Of a DNA stretch of 64,000 nt, positions 8,235 to 16,125 are shown piece after piece. The DNA comes from CALMEC01 sp031366605. GTDB taxonomy: Bacteria; Actinomycetota; Thermoleophilia; Miltoncostaeales; Miltoncostaeaceae. A program made the position numbers and the translations under genes. The notes beneath the pieces were generated by a model that was not told the DNA's origin, made no database searches, and was given only the letters and a program-made list of their open reading frames with translations. Location: NCBI GenBank assembly GCA_031366605.1, contig JANLOO010000007.1, forward strand, positions 1 through 64,000, written 5' to 3'. How positions within the stretch are numbered: position 1 is the stretch's first letter; every line of letters begins with the position of its first letter.

Positions 8235-8906
8235 CTACGAAGGTGACTGGCCGGCTTCTGTCTCCAGGCGCGCTTGCTCCTTCTCGCGAGCGACGTCCTT
8301 GCGCTCGCGCAAGGTAATTGCGCCCGCGACGACTCCGGCGATGCCCAGTGCGATCAGCAAGCCGATCCAAGGTCGGGATTCGAACGACTTGCCGAAGATG
8401 TATCCCAGCACCGCGGCCTGCGTTGACCACAGAAGGCCACCGAGCGCGTCGAAGATCAGGAAGCGTTTGTAGTCCATCTGCCCGGCGCCACAAGTCAAGT
8501 TGATGGCGAGTCGGATGCCGGGAAGGAATCGTCCGACGAAGACCAGGCTCGGGCCCCGCCGTTGCACTTTTCGCTCTGCCGCCACAACGCGGTCATGTCC
8601 GACCCTGCGCGCCATGAAGGAACGAATCCGCTCCCCTCCCGCGCGTCCCAACCAGTAGGCGCCGGAGTCACCGATCACCGCACCGACGGCACCGGCCAGG
8701 ATGACGCCGACCAAGCTGAGCGAATTTCCGGTTGAGGCGAGCGTCCCGCCCGTGATGACCACGGTCTCGCCCGGAAACAGCGGAAATACGCCGTCGCCCG
8801 CGACGATGCTGAGGATCGCGAAGTAACCGTGATCGGTCGCCCAGCTCGTGAACTGGTCGAAGAACCCGACGCCTGCGGCGGCCGCGAATGTAAAGAACTT
8901 GAGCAT
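8235..8906 (-). CDS. DedA-family membrane protein (VTT domain)
   Basis: The 223-residue product shows the VTT/DedA signature: FPLFPGETVVITGG early and the conserved GRFLPGIRLAINLTCGAGQM with the functional Arg, followed by hydrophobic helices near residues 150-200. DedA proteins are inner-membrane scramblase-like proteins linked to undecaprenyl-phosphate or phospholipid recycling. The charged C-terminal tail is cytoplasmic. The ATG at 8906 abuts the opposite-strand region of the L,D-transpeptidase gene. No partner gene identifies its lipid. Confidence 0.9.
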   Translation of the reverse strand: MLKFFTFAAAAGVGFFDQFTSWATDHGYFAILSIVAGDGVFPLFPGETVVITGGTLASTGNSLSLVGVILAGAVGAVIGDSGAYWLGRAGGERIRSFMARRVGHDRVVAAERKVQRRGPSLVFVGRFLPGIRLAINLTCGAGQMDYKRFLIFDALGGLLWSTQAAVLGYIFGKSFESRPWIGLLIALGIAGVVAGAITLRERKDVAREKEQARLETEAGQSPS

Positions 8907-8960
8907 ATGGGCGTAAAGACGTTGAGGAATCGGTCGTTCCCGACGACAATCAAAATCATC

Positions 8961-9719
8961 ATGACAGCACCGACGGCACCATCGTTAGACCGTGGGCGGT
9001 ATGCGCTGATCGCGCTTGCGACGCTGCTGTGCGCGGTGTTCGCGGTCCCCACACCTCGGGCGCACGCCGCCGAATCGCCGGCGCCGACCGAGGTCGGTCC
9101 GCCCACACGCCAATGGTCGTGGGCCGCGCGGGTGCTGGCGCCGGCGAACGTCCGCGTCAGGCCGGACCGTGCGTCCAAGTCGCTCGGCCTGCTCCAGACG
9201 ACCGCCCCGCTGGGGTCAGGTCCGATGGTTCTGCTCGCCCTCGAGACGCGCGTGGTCGATGAGACCGAGTGGACGCGAGTGCTGTTGGCGCGACGTCCCA
9301 ACGGCTCGTCCGGGTGGGTCAGGTCGGACGTGTTGCGGTTCCGGCGCAACCCAATGCGGATCATCATCGACCAGAGCGAGCGGCGGACGTATGTGCTGCG
9401 CAACGGCAAGGTGGTGCTGACGGTGCGCGACGCGGTGGGCAAGTCCGCCACCCCGACCCCGCTCGGGCGGTTTGCAGTGGCCGAGAAGATTCCGGTGCCG
9501 AGCGGAGTCCTGGGCCCCATGGTGCTCCCCACGACCGGGTTCTCGGAGGTGCTCAACGAGTACGCGGGCGGCAACGGGCGGTTCGCCCTGCACGGCACCA
9601 ACGAACCCGGGTTGATCGGCACCCGGGCCAGCCACGGTTGCATCCGCCACACCAACACGGACATCACACGCCTCGCGGCACTCGTCTCGCCCGGCACGCC
9701 AATCCTGATTCGCAGGTAG
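8961..9719 (+). CDS. L,D-transpeptidase (YkuD) with N-terminal SH3-like region
   Basis: The enzyme forms 3-3 crosslinks in peptidoglycan outside the membrane. A hydrophobic segment ALIALATLLCAVFAV followed by a PRAHA/AES junction is a signal peptide. An SH3-like region follows (ANVRVRPDRASKSLGLL, residues about 65-130). The YkuD domain ends with HGTNEPGLIGTRASHGCIR, where Cys227 is the nucleophile and the SHGCIR motif is intact. ATG 8961 gives a normal signal peptide. An in-frame ATG at 8907 would add 18 residues, and the choice is not certain. It is divergent from the dedA-like gene. Confidence 0.92.
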   Translation: MTAPTAPSLDRGRYALIALATLLCAVFAVPTPRAHAAESPAPTEVGPPTRQWSWAARVLAPANVRVRPDRASKSLGLLQTTAPLGSGPMVLLALETRVVDETEWTRVLLARRPNGSSGWVRSDVLRFRRNPMRIIIDQSERRTYVLRNGKVVLTVRDAVGKSATPTPLGRFAVAEKIPVPSGVLGPMVLPTTGFSEVLNEYAGGNGRFALHGTNEPGLIGTRASHGCIRHTNTDITRLAALVSPGTPILIRR

Positions 9720-9745
9720 CCAGTCAAGGCCCCATGTCTCGTCGA

Positions 9746-9751
9746 TAGCAT
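9746..9751 (+). promoter_or_regulatory. -10 element TAGCAT of a leaderless promoter
   Basis: TAGCAT ends 7 nt before ATG 9759, and no ribosome site is visible between. Confidence 0.6.
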
Positions 9752-9758
9752 CTGGTCA

Positions 9759-10406
9759 ATGCGCCGCCTGACCCTTTTTCTGACCCTCGCGCTCGTCGCC
9801 GCCGGATGCACATCGACCGCCTGGGGCGCAGTGACCGCCGCTGACCTGCGCTCGGCAGATGTGGTGTTCGACACCGGCGTCCAACGTCCGGATGTCGATC
9901 GGCAGCGGTTGGAGCAGACCTCACGTGACCTCGGTTCCAAGGGTTTCCGCACCAAGTTCGTCGTCGTTGCCAATCACGTCGACGAGATCGATGTGCTCGC
10001 GCGGCAGCTGCGCAAAGACGTGGGGGAATCGGCGGTCGAGGCCGTCCTGGTCCTGGGGCCGCGGCAACTCGGCATTGACGCCAAGGTATTCGCGTGTGAA
10101 AAGCAGCTGGCACTCGACGCGGAGTTCGCGACGCTCCAAATCGACGACGTGCAGGGCACGATCAACGTGGCCAACCGGCTACAAGCGTTCAACAAGGCTC
10201 AGGTCCTGCGCGACTCCGACTGCAAGGACGTCGGCGGGCCGACCGAGAACGCAGATGGCGGGATCTCAAAGCTCCTGATCTCCGTGCTGGTCGGAGTCGG
10301 TCTCGTTGGCCTCGTGGGCTTCCTGCTTGCCCGCCGCGCCGCCAAGCGCGCGGAGATGCGCCGCGCCGAGGAGACGGCGGCATCCGAGGACGAGCCCTTG
10401 GATTAG
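9759..10406 (+). CDS. Membrane-anchored protein, TPM/Rv1476-like
   Basis: The 215-residue product has an N-terminal signal sequence ending near AAGCTSTAWGA, an extracytoplasmic alpha/beta domain of about 140 residues with strands TKFVVVANHV and VEAVLVLGPRQLGI, a C-terminal membrane helix (about 172-192) and a basic/acidic tail. The layout resembles actinobacterial TPM-like membrane proteins such as those of the Rv1476 type. The Cys in AAGC is not in a canonical lipobox. No enzyme motif is visible. The start is supported by TAGCAT 7 nt upstream. Its stop overlaps the convergent methyltransferase gene by four bases. Confidence 0.6.
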   Translation: MRRLTLFLTLALVAAGCTSTAWGAVTAADLRSADVVFDTGVQRPDVDRQRLEQTSRDLGSKGFRTKFVVVANHVDEIDVLARQLRKDVGESAVEAVLVLGPRQLGIDAKVFACEKQLALDAEFATLQIDDVQGTINVANRLQAFNKAQVLRDSDCKDVGGPTENADGGISKLLISVLVGVGLVGLVGFLLARRAAKRAEMRRAEETAASEDEPLD

Positions 10407-11119
10407 GTCCGGCGGACGCCCCAGATGACGACGCCGGCGCCGAAGGTCAGGCGTTTGACACGCAGGTCCTCGATGCCCGCTGCGCGGTGCATGTCGACGA
10501 CCTCGCTCATGGGGTGGGCGCGCCAGAAGTCAGGGATGCTCGTGCGCAGGTACGACATGGCGTGCCCCCACCCAGGTGACATCGCGCGTCCCGCCAGCGG
10601 CGCCACAACACCCGAAAACGCGTGCCAGCCGAGCCGGGGCAGCGGCGACGGCGGCACCCCGAACTCCAGGCTTGCGATGACACCACCGGTGCGTACGACG
10701 CGCGCCAGCTCCCGCAGGGTTGCGCCGGGGTCGGCCACGTACCGCAGCAGGTAGGTGAACGTCAGCGCATCGAACGACGCGTCTGGAAACGGCAGCCGCT
10801 CCGCTTCGCCCTGCATCAGCGTGATCCGGTCGCCAAGGCCGGCCGCGTCGACCGCGCGCCGCCCCTGCGTGAGCATGTCGGCGCTCTGATCAATCCCGGT
10901 GACACGACACCCGGTGCGTGCGGCGAGCTCGACCGCGACGGCTGCGGTGCCGGTCGCCACATCCAGGACATGCGCGTCGGGACCGACCTTGACCCGGTCG
11001 ACCAGGTATCGGCGCCATTTGGGGTCTTGACCCAGCGACAGTCGCGATCCGCCCGCGACGTATCCGTCCGCGATTCCCGTAAACAGCGACTGCGTCGCGT
11101 CCTTGTTCGCGGAACTCAG
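10403..11119 (-). CDS. UbiE-type SAM-dependent methyltransferase, probable CTG start
   Basis: The product matches the UbiE/MenG group: LFTGIADGYVAGGSRLSLG near the N-terminus, the SAM-binding HVLDVATGTAAVAVELA, FPDASFDALTFTYLLRYV and a PGWGHAMSYLRTSIPDF segment late. It could be the menaquinone-forming demethylmenaquinone methyltransferase, but menaquinone genes are not nearby. The conserved N-terminus begins upstream of GTG 10960. No ATG, GTG or TTG precedes that part in frame, and the only plausible start is CTG 11119, which overlaps the thioredoxin stop as CTGA. That gives 238 residues, a normal length. Confidence 0.8.
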   Translation of the reverse strand: MSSANKDATQSLFTGIADGYVAGGSRLSLGQDPKWRRYLVDRVKVGPDAHVLDVATGTAAVAVELAARTGCRVTGIDQSADMLTQGRRAVDAAGLGDRITLMQGEAERLPFPDASFDALTFTYLLRYVADPGATLRELARVVRTGGVIASLEFGVPPSPLPRLGWHAFSGVVAPLAGRAMSPGWGHAMSYLRTSIPDFWRAHPMSEVVDMHRAAGIEDLRVKRLTFGAGVVIWGVRRT

Positions 11120-11853
11120 TAGAGCGCCTGCGACAACCGCCGCCGGAACCGAACGGTCAGCGGGTGCTGGTCGCCCAACTCGCGGAACACGCCCACCATC
11201 GCCCCCCGAACTGTGTCGCGAACATCGCCGGTCGTCCCGCGGACCGCGTCCAGCAGGTGGGTCAGGGCGGCCTCGCGATCCTCGCGAGCGAGCGCGGCCA
11301 GTCCGGCGGCGACGTCGGGAAGATCGATCGCGCGCAAGCCGGCGAGTGCGATCAGCCCCGCGGCGTCCATATCGTGATCTGCCGGACGCAGCACCTGGAC
11401 TGCTTCATCCGCACGGTCGTCGGCGAGCAGGATTCGTCCGAGCGCGACACGGGCCTGCGTCGAACCCGCGTCGCGGACGAGCGCCTCACGCAGCGAATCC
11501 TCGTCGCCCAGGGCGATCAGCTTCTCGACGGCCGACGGGATGACCTGGTTGAAGAACGACTCGATCGACGGCTGCGGTTGCAGACCCACGAACTCCGCGA
11601 CCACGGCACCGTCGCGGAACCCTTTGACCGCGGGGATGCTCATGATCTCGTACTCGCGTGCCAGCCCCGGGTTGGCATCGATGTCGACCTTGACCAGCAG
11701 CACCTCACCGTCGCGACGCTCGGCGATCGCCTCGATGATCGGCGCGAGCTGGCGGCACGGACCGCACCACGCGGCCCAAAAGTCCACCACGACCGGGATC
11801 TCCCGCGATCGCTCGATGACCTCTGCCTCAAATGTCGCCTCGGTGACGTCCAC
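11116..11853 (-). CDS. Thioredoxin domain fused to TPR-like C-terminus (CnoX/YbbN type)
   Basis: The 245-residue product has a thioredoxin domain (residues 1-110) with WAAWCGPCRQLAP and cis-Pro in IMSIPAVKGF, followed by alpha-helical repeats (about 120-245). This is the layout of CnoX/YbbN, a chaperone-redox protein that works with GroEL in E. coli. GTG 11853 is preceded by AAGGAG at 8-nt spacing, which fixes the start. The last four bases overlap the methyltransferase CTG start, so the two are co-transcribed. Function is inferred from domain order. Confidence 0.88.
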   Translation of the reverse strand: MDVTEATFEAEVIERSREIPVVVDFWAAWCGPCRQLAPIIEAIAERRDGEVLLVKVDIDANPGLAREYEIMSIPAVKGFRDGAVVAEFVGLQPQPSIESFFNQVIPSAVEKLIALGDEDSLREALVRDAGSTQARVALGRILLADDRADEAVQVLRPADHDMDAAGLIALAGLRAIDLPDVAAGLAALAREDREAALTHLLDAVRGTTGDVRDTVRGAMVGVFRELGDQHPLTVRFRRRLSQALY

Positions 11854-11909
11854 CGGTACGGCTCCTTCTCCTGTCGGACTGTGTCGACAGAGGGTAGCGC
11901 GCGCGTTTG

Positions 11910-12386
11910 TCAGGTGCCGAGGACGACCACCAGTTGGGTGCCGGCGGGCGTGGACTGCGCCAGGGATGTGCCGTCGATCGCGGTGACGGTCTGCGCCTGG
12001 AGGTCCTTGGCCAGCTGGTCGGCTGCGGGCTGTGCCCCGTCCCGGTAGTACACGGTCGTGGGGCCGGCCTGCGCCGGGGTGTTTCCGGAAGTGACCTTGC
12101 TGTACCCAAGTCCCTTGAGCTGGGTCGCGGTGGTCGCCGCCAACCCGGCGCGCGTTGTCCCGTTGAGCACGCTGACCGTGACGGCGTCCCGGGCGGGGGG
12201 TTCGACCACCGTGGGCGCGACCGTGGTCGTCTTGGGCGCCGGTTGCTCCACCGTGACGTCGACGTTGGCGTCCGGTAACGCAACCTCGCTGCCGCCCACG
12301 TTGGCCAGCGCCCATCCCCCGACGAAGCCCAGAATCAGGCACGACACTGCGAGGACGATCGGGCGGAGCGGGCTCGACGAGGACAC
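11910..12386 (-). CDS. Membrane-anchored LytR_C domain protein
   Basis: The 158-residue product has one membrane helix (PIVLAVSCLILGFVGGWAL), a Thr/Pro-rich linker and a C-terminal domain with VTVSVLNGTTRAGLA and GTSLAQSTPAGTQLVVVLG, which is the LytR C-terminal domain found after cell-wall glycopolymer ligases or alone. It is outside the membrane and probably wall-associated. GTG 12386 lies 7 nt after TAGTGT on the same strand, consistent with a leaderless start. Its role is unknown; the domain alone is common in actinobacteria. Confidence 0.8.
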   Translation of the reverse strand: MSSSSPLRPIVLAVSCLILGFVGGWALANVGGSEVALPDANVDVTVEQPAPKTTTVAPTVVEPPARDAVTVSVLNGTTRAGLAATTATQLKGLGYSKVTSGNTPAQAGPTTVYYRDGAQPAADQLAKDLQAQTVTAIDGTSLAQSTPAGTQLVVVLGT

Positions 12387-12393
12387 GCCGAAC

Positions 12394-12399
12394 ACACTA
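12394..12399 (-). promoter_or_regulatory. -10 element TAGTGT of a leaderless promoter
   Basis: Read on the minus strand, TAGTGT ends 7 nt before GTG 12386. Confidence 0.6.
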
Positions 12400-12436
12400 G
12401 CGTCACCCTCTGACGGACTCCGTATGCCCCGGGTGG

Positions 12437-12599
12437 TACACTTGCGAGGCGCGCCGATCGGGGCGCCCGTCCGGCAGGTCCCGAACTCCCAGCCCACGTG
12501 GCCCGGAGTACCGACACCGAGATCGCAGCACTCGGGACCGCATCACACGCCACCGGGCACAGCTCGCTGCAGGGGAGCGCGCGAATTTTCGTTGGGGGC
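12437..12599 (+). promoter_or_regulatory. Possible promoter and structured 5' leader of the helicase gene
   Basis: TACACT (12437-12442) is a candidate -10. The roughly 150 bases after it contain GGTCCCGA (12477-12484) and its exact complement TCGGGACC (12532-12539), with ACTCC/GGAGT arms nested inside (12485-12489 and 12505-12509). This could fold as a branched leader. No known RNA family is recognised and the pairing could be chance in GC-rich DNA. Confidence 0.3.
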
Positions 12600-15170
12600 A
12601 TGACAGAACCGACCACCGTCGCGGCTGACTCGCGAACTGATGCACTCAGGCTGGCGCTCGCCGATCCGGTGGCTGCCTGGCCTGGGGTGACGCTGCGCGA
12701 ACATCAGCTCGAAGCGCTCGATGAGCTTGCGACCCACCTGCACCTGGGCGCAACGCGGACGTGGATCCACGCGCCGACCGGGTCGGGCAAGACGATCACG
12801 TTCTGCGCGCTTGCGGCAGCGCTCGATGTTCCGACGCTCGTACTTGTACCGCGTCGCAACCTGGCCGACCAGACCGCAGCCGCGTTGGTGCGTCACTTCC
12901 CCGGTGTGCCCTACAACATGGACGGGCCATCGGCCGCCGGGCGTCACGGGATCACGATCGCGACGTACCAGGCCTGTCTGCGCCACGCGGACGAGATCGA
13001 GTGGGACCGCCTTGGCCTGGTCATCTGCGACGAGGCGCACACCACGCTCGGCCAGCAGACGCGACGGCTCCTCGACCGTGCCGCCAAAGCCACGCTCGCC
13101 GGGTTCACCGCGACCCCGGCCACCACAACCGGCCACGTCGAGCAGGTGTTCGGTCCCGTTGCCGCGACGCTCGACCGGCTCGAGGCGATCAAACGCGGCA
13201 TTCTTGCGCCGCTGCGGAGCTTGCGTGTCGAGCGTGCCGTCGACCTGTCGGACGTCATCCGCGTCCGCGGGGACTTCGACCAGGCGAGCCTTGGGCGTGC
13301 GCTCGATCGCGCGCTCTGGCACCAGGCCTGCGCCGATGTCTGGGTCGAGCACTTTCGCCCGCTTGGGCTGGCCGGCGTTGCGTACACGGCGACCGTTGCA
13401 CAGGCACACGCCCTGGCCGATGAGATGCAGGCACGTGGCGCCAATGCCGCCGCCGTCTCCGGGCAAACGCCGATCCGCGAGCTCAACAAGGTCCTTGGTC
13501 AATTCGCCCGCGGTGACATCGACGTGCTGTGCAACGCGGACCTGTTGACCGAAGGCTGGGACGAGACCCGCGCCGCGGTCGTGATGCACCTGGCACCGAC
13601 GACGTCGGAGCGCGTGTTCGTGCAGCGACTCGGCCGTGTGATGCGCCCCGACGTCGGCAAAGAGGCCGTGTCGGTCGAGTTCCTTCCCGCGGGCGATCCG
13701 ATGGGTGTCCAGACCAGTCACGACCTGTACGGCATGGGGTGGTACAAGCCGCTCGGACGGGTGGCCGGGCCGCCGGATGGGGCGGAGTCGGGCAAGCTCG
13801 CGGCGGCGGCCAAGCTGCTCGCCGAACAGGATGGCGGCGGTGCCAAGCTGGTCAACCCGTCTGCGTCGCCTGCCAACATCGCCGCCGGCTTGGTCGACGG
13901 CGGCTGGCGGGGTGCCGACCCCGGTGTGTTGCCTCGCGGCGCACTCGAGGATTGGGTTGCCGCAGCCGGGCAGGACATCACGGTGCCTGAACTCGTGGAC
14001 CGGTTGACCGAAGGTGTGGGCGAGCAGGCGGCATTGGCGTGGTGGGCGCTGACCGGTGTGGTGTCACGAAAGGCCGACGACGGGGCCGATCAACCGATCT
14101 GGCGGGCGTGGGCGACCGCGGTGCTCGTGCAACCCGATCTGCGAACCGGACTTCCGGCCGACGCGCCACGCAGCATCCTGGACCGGCTGCATATGACGTC
14201 GCGGGAGCGCCTGCGCGCGTTGTGGTGGCACGGCGATCAGGCGGGCAAATGGGATCGTCTCGCGTCGCTCGAACAGCTCTCGCGATCCGGCGAGCGCCGC
14301 CGCCGCTGGTCGGCGCTGGACGAGGCCTCGACGTGGGCACCGGGATGGGCGTGGGACGTGTCCCGGTCGCTTGCCGATCTGCGCCCGGGTCGCAACCAGG
14401 AGCTGCACCGCATCGCATCGTGGGAGGCCCGCCACATCATCGGCAACGGTGGCGAGCTGGCGCTCATCGCAAGTTGGCTGCGTGCTGCGGGCGAACCACC
14501 GCCCCCCCCGGCACCGGGTGAGACACCACCGACCATGCGATTGGGCCAGGCGGCGCGGCTGGTGTTGATGCTCGGTCCGGGTGACGTCCCGTCCCGACCC
14601 GAATACCTGCGCATGAGCGCTCGCGGCGCTGCGACGTGTGGGGGTTGGGCGGCGATGCGAGCCTTTCTGGACGGCATCGATTGGTCGACACCAGACGCGG
14701 TGCGCTCGCTGCGGGCGGCGGTTGGTGCGACGACCCAGCGGGCACTGTCGAGCCCCCGTGCATGGAACGCCCAGCGGGCCAAGTCCCCCCGGTTGCCCGA
14801 GGCGTTCGTCGTCGGGATCGGCGGCGCCGAAGGGGAGGACGGCGAAACGCGATCACCCCGCAAACGTCGCCGCCGTCGTCGTCTGCAAACCGCGACGGTC
14901 GACGCGATGCCCGCTGCCACGAACGGCGACGGGCCGCAAGACGCCGCGCCTGACGTCGCCGCGGTTTCAGCGACCGAGAACGGCACCGCAGCACCTGACG
15001 GTCAGATGACCCCGGCCCGCAAACGCCGTCGTCGTCGCCGTCGCCGCAAGCCCGCCGCAGAAGGGGCTGCTGCCACCAACGGAACAGGTGGCGAGGCATC
15101 CGAGTCGTCAGAGGTGGGTCGATCGAGTGAGCGTGACGACGCCTCCGACGCCACACCCACCGCCGCCTGA
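12600..15170 (+). CDS. Superfamily II DEAD/DEAH-type helicase with Arg-rich C-terminus
   Basis: The 856-residue product has motif I APTGSGKTITF, motif II ICDEAHT, motif III-like GFTATPATT and motif VI VQRLGRVMRP, all of the SSL2/RAD25-like helicase group. The helicase core covers about residues 20-400. A long middle region resembles no domain I know. The end contains two poly-Arg stretches separated by Ala/Thr/Asn-rich linkers, likely nucleic-acid binding. ATG 12600 starts just before the conserved part. An in-frame GTG 12498 would add 34 residues. No restriction or defence partner is adjacent, so a general repair or RNA role is as likely as defence. Confidence 0.85.
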   Translation: MTEPTTVAADSRTDALRLALADPVAAWPGVTLREHQLEALDELATHLHLGATRTWIHAPTGSGKTITFCALAAALDVPTLVLVPRRNLADQTAAALVRHFPGVPYNMDGPSAAGRHGITIATYQACLRHADEIEWDRLGLVICDEAHTTLGQQTRRLLDRAAKATLAGFTATPATTTGHVEQVFGPVAATLDRLEAIKRGILAPLRSLRVERAVDLSDVIRVRGDFDQASLGRALDRALWHQACADVWVEHFRPLGLAGVAYTATVAQAHALADEMQARGANAAAVSGQTPIRELNKVLGQFARGDIDVLCNADLLTEGWDETRAAVVMHLAPTTSERVFVQRLGRVMRPDVGKEAVSVEFLPAGDPMGVQTSHDLYGMGWYKPLGRVAGPPDGAESGKLAAAAKLLAEQDGGGAKLVNPSASPANIAAGLVDGGWRGADPGVLPRGALEDWVAAAGQDITVPELVDRLTEGVGEQAALAWWALTGVVSRKADDGADQPIWRAWATAVLVQPDLRTGLPADAPRSILDRLHMTSRERLRALWWHGDQAGKWDRLASLEQLSRSGERRRRWSALDEASTWAPGWAWDVSRSLADLRPGRNQELHRIASWEARHIIGNGGELALIASWLRAAGEPPPPPAPGETPPTMRLGQAARLVLMLGPGDVPSRPEYLRMSARGAATCGGWAAMRAFLDGIDWSTPDAVRSLRAAVGATTQRALSSPRAWNAQRAKSPRLPEAFVVGIGGAEGEDGETRSPRKRRRRRRLQTATVDAMPAATNGDGPQDAAPDVAAVSATENGTAAPDGQMTPARKRRRRRRRRKPAAEGAAATNGTGGEASESSEVGRSSERDDASDATPTAA

Positions 15171-15181
15171 GAACAGCTGTC

Positions 15182-15781
15182 TTACATTCCCAACCGGTCG
15201 CGCATTGCGGCCAGGCCGCATTCGACTTCGTCCTCGCTCAGCGTGTGGACCTCGCAGTTGGCAACGCCCTTGACCGGTCCGTTGAGCGGGTCCGCCGACG
15301 TCATCGCGTTGAGCATGAAACGAATCGGAACATCGTGGATGACCGCGAGGATGTCGTCGGCGTCGTCTTCGGCGAGCAACTGTTCGAACCCACGGGCGTA
15401 GCGGTACAGGGCGCCGACACGGCTCTCGCCTTCGCCCGGCGGCGGCTCCTCGGGGGTGTGGGTGTGTCGCCACTCGCGGTAGACCTCGACAGGGCCGCTC
15501 TCAAACGTGCCGAGGCGAACGTCGTCGAACTCCGGGTACTCGATGACGGGAACGTCGCGGCCATCCAGAATGAGCGCGAGGGACTGACCCGTCCGCTGGA
15601 ATCGCGTGCGGACCGCCAGGTCGAAATGCCGTCCTCGCAGCGTCTCCCGCACCTCGAGGCACTGGGCGCGCCCCACGTCGTCCAGCTCCACCGGAACCTG
15701 CGGGTCGCCGTTGACCAGGCCCAAGTTGTTGTACGTCGTGCGTCCGTGCCGGACGAGCGTGAAGGTGCGTGCGTTTGACAC
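15182..15781 (-). CDS. Histidine phosphatase (phosphoglycerate-mutase-like)
   Basis: The 199-residue product has FTLVRHGRTTYNN, with the RHG catalytic His near residue 12, the second-half motif AVIHDVPIRFML carrying the second His, and an EFDDVRLGTFE segment with the acid residue. The GRTTYNN after RHG (where mutases have E-S-x-W-N) points to a broad phosphatase rather than the glycolytic mutase. It is cytoplasmic. GTG 15781 lies 6 nt after TAGGGT and is taken as start; TTG 15784 is an alternative. The promoter overlaps that of the divergent small gene. Confidence 0.85.
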   Translation of the reverse strand: MSNARTFTLVRHGRTTYNNLGLVNGDPQVPVELDDVGRAQCLEVRETLRGRHFDLAVRTRFQRTGQSLALILDGRDVPVIEYPEFDDVRLGTFESGPVEVYREWRHTHTPEEPPPGEGESRVGALYRYARGFEQLLAEDDADDILAVIHDVPIRFMLNAMTSADPLNGPVKGVANCEVHTLSEDEVECGLAAMRDRLGM

Positions 15782-15787
15782 CAAACA

Positions 15788-15797
15788 ACCCTATCCT
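15788..15797. promoter_or_regulatory. Divergent promoters with overlapping -10 elements
   Basis: TATCCT on the plus strand (15792-15797) ends 7 nt before GTG 15805. TAGGGT on the minus strand (15793-15788) ends 6 nt before GTG 15781. The two hexamers share the TA step at 15792-15793, so one sequence can open in both directions. Confidence 0.6.
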
Positions 15798-15804
15798 TGG
15801 AGGG

Positions 15805-16056
15805 GTGGACGACGATGGGGCCGACGGAGCGGACGGGGTCGCCGACGAGGCGTGGACCCGCGTGCGCGCGCTCGCGGACAAGGTGGCGCAGCTCGAAGCC
15901 GCTGCCGCCGAGATGATCGATCCGGATCCGGACACGCTCGCGCGACTCGATCGCGCCCGGTACAAGGCGGCCAAGGCCGCACAGCGTGCCTCGCTCGCCG
16001 ATGCGTTGGCCGACCATCTGGACGACATTCGCGCCCGTCGCGTCAACCATCCGTAA
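15805..16056 (+). CDS. Small helical protein of unknown function
   Basis: The 83-residue product begins with an acidic Asp/Gly segment and continues as one long Ala-rich amphipathic stretch (ADKVAQLEAAAAEMIDPDPD, then KAAKAAQRASLADALADHL) likely to form a coiled coil. No family is recognised. GTG 15805 is chosen because TATCCT lies 7 nt upstream; an in-frame ATG 12 codons upstream lies within the opposite gene. It is divergent from the phosphatase gene and ends before the protease gene. Confidence 0.55.
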   Translation: MDDDGADGADGVADEAWTRVRALADKVAQLEAAAAEMIDPDPDTLARLDRARYKAAKAAQRASLADALADHLDDIRARRVNHP

Positions 16057-16125
16057 ATGACGTCTTAGCGTGGGGACAACACGTCTCCCAAGATTCCCTC
16101 AGAAATATTCGATACAACCTCGTTT

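Noticed and set aside
8907..8960. ATG 8907 as start of the L,D-transpeptidase
   Set aside because: It would add a basic 18-residue extension before the signal peptide; ATG 8961 gives a normal signal peptide. Not fully excluded.
12477..12539. 5S rRNA, SRP RNA or tRNA-like fold
   Set aside because: The words GGTCCCGAA and GCACTCGGGA recall 5S rRNA, but the required conserved loops and order are absent, and no SRP GGAA hairpin or tRNA arm set is present.
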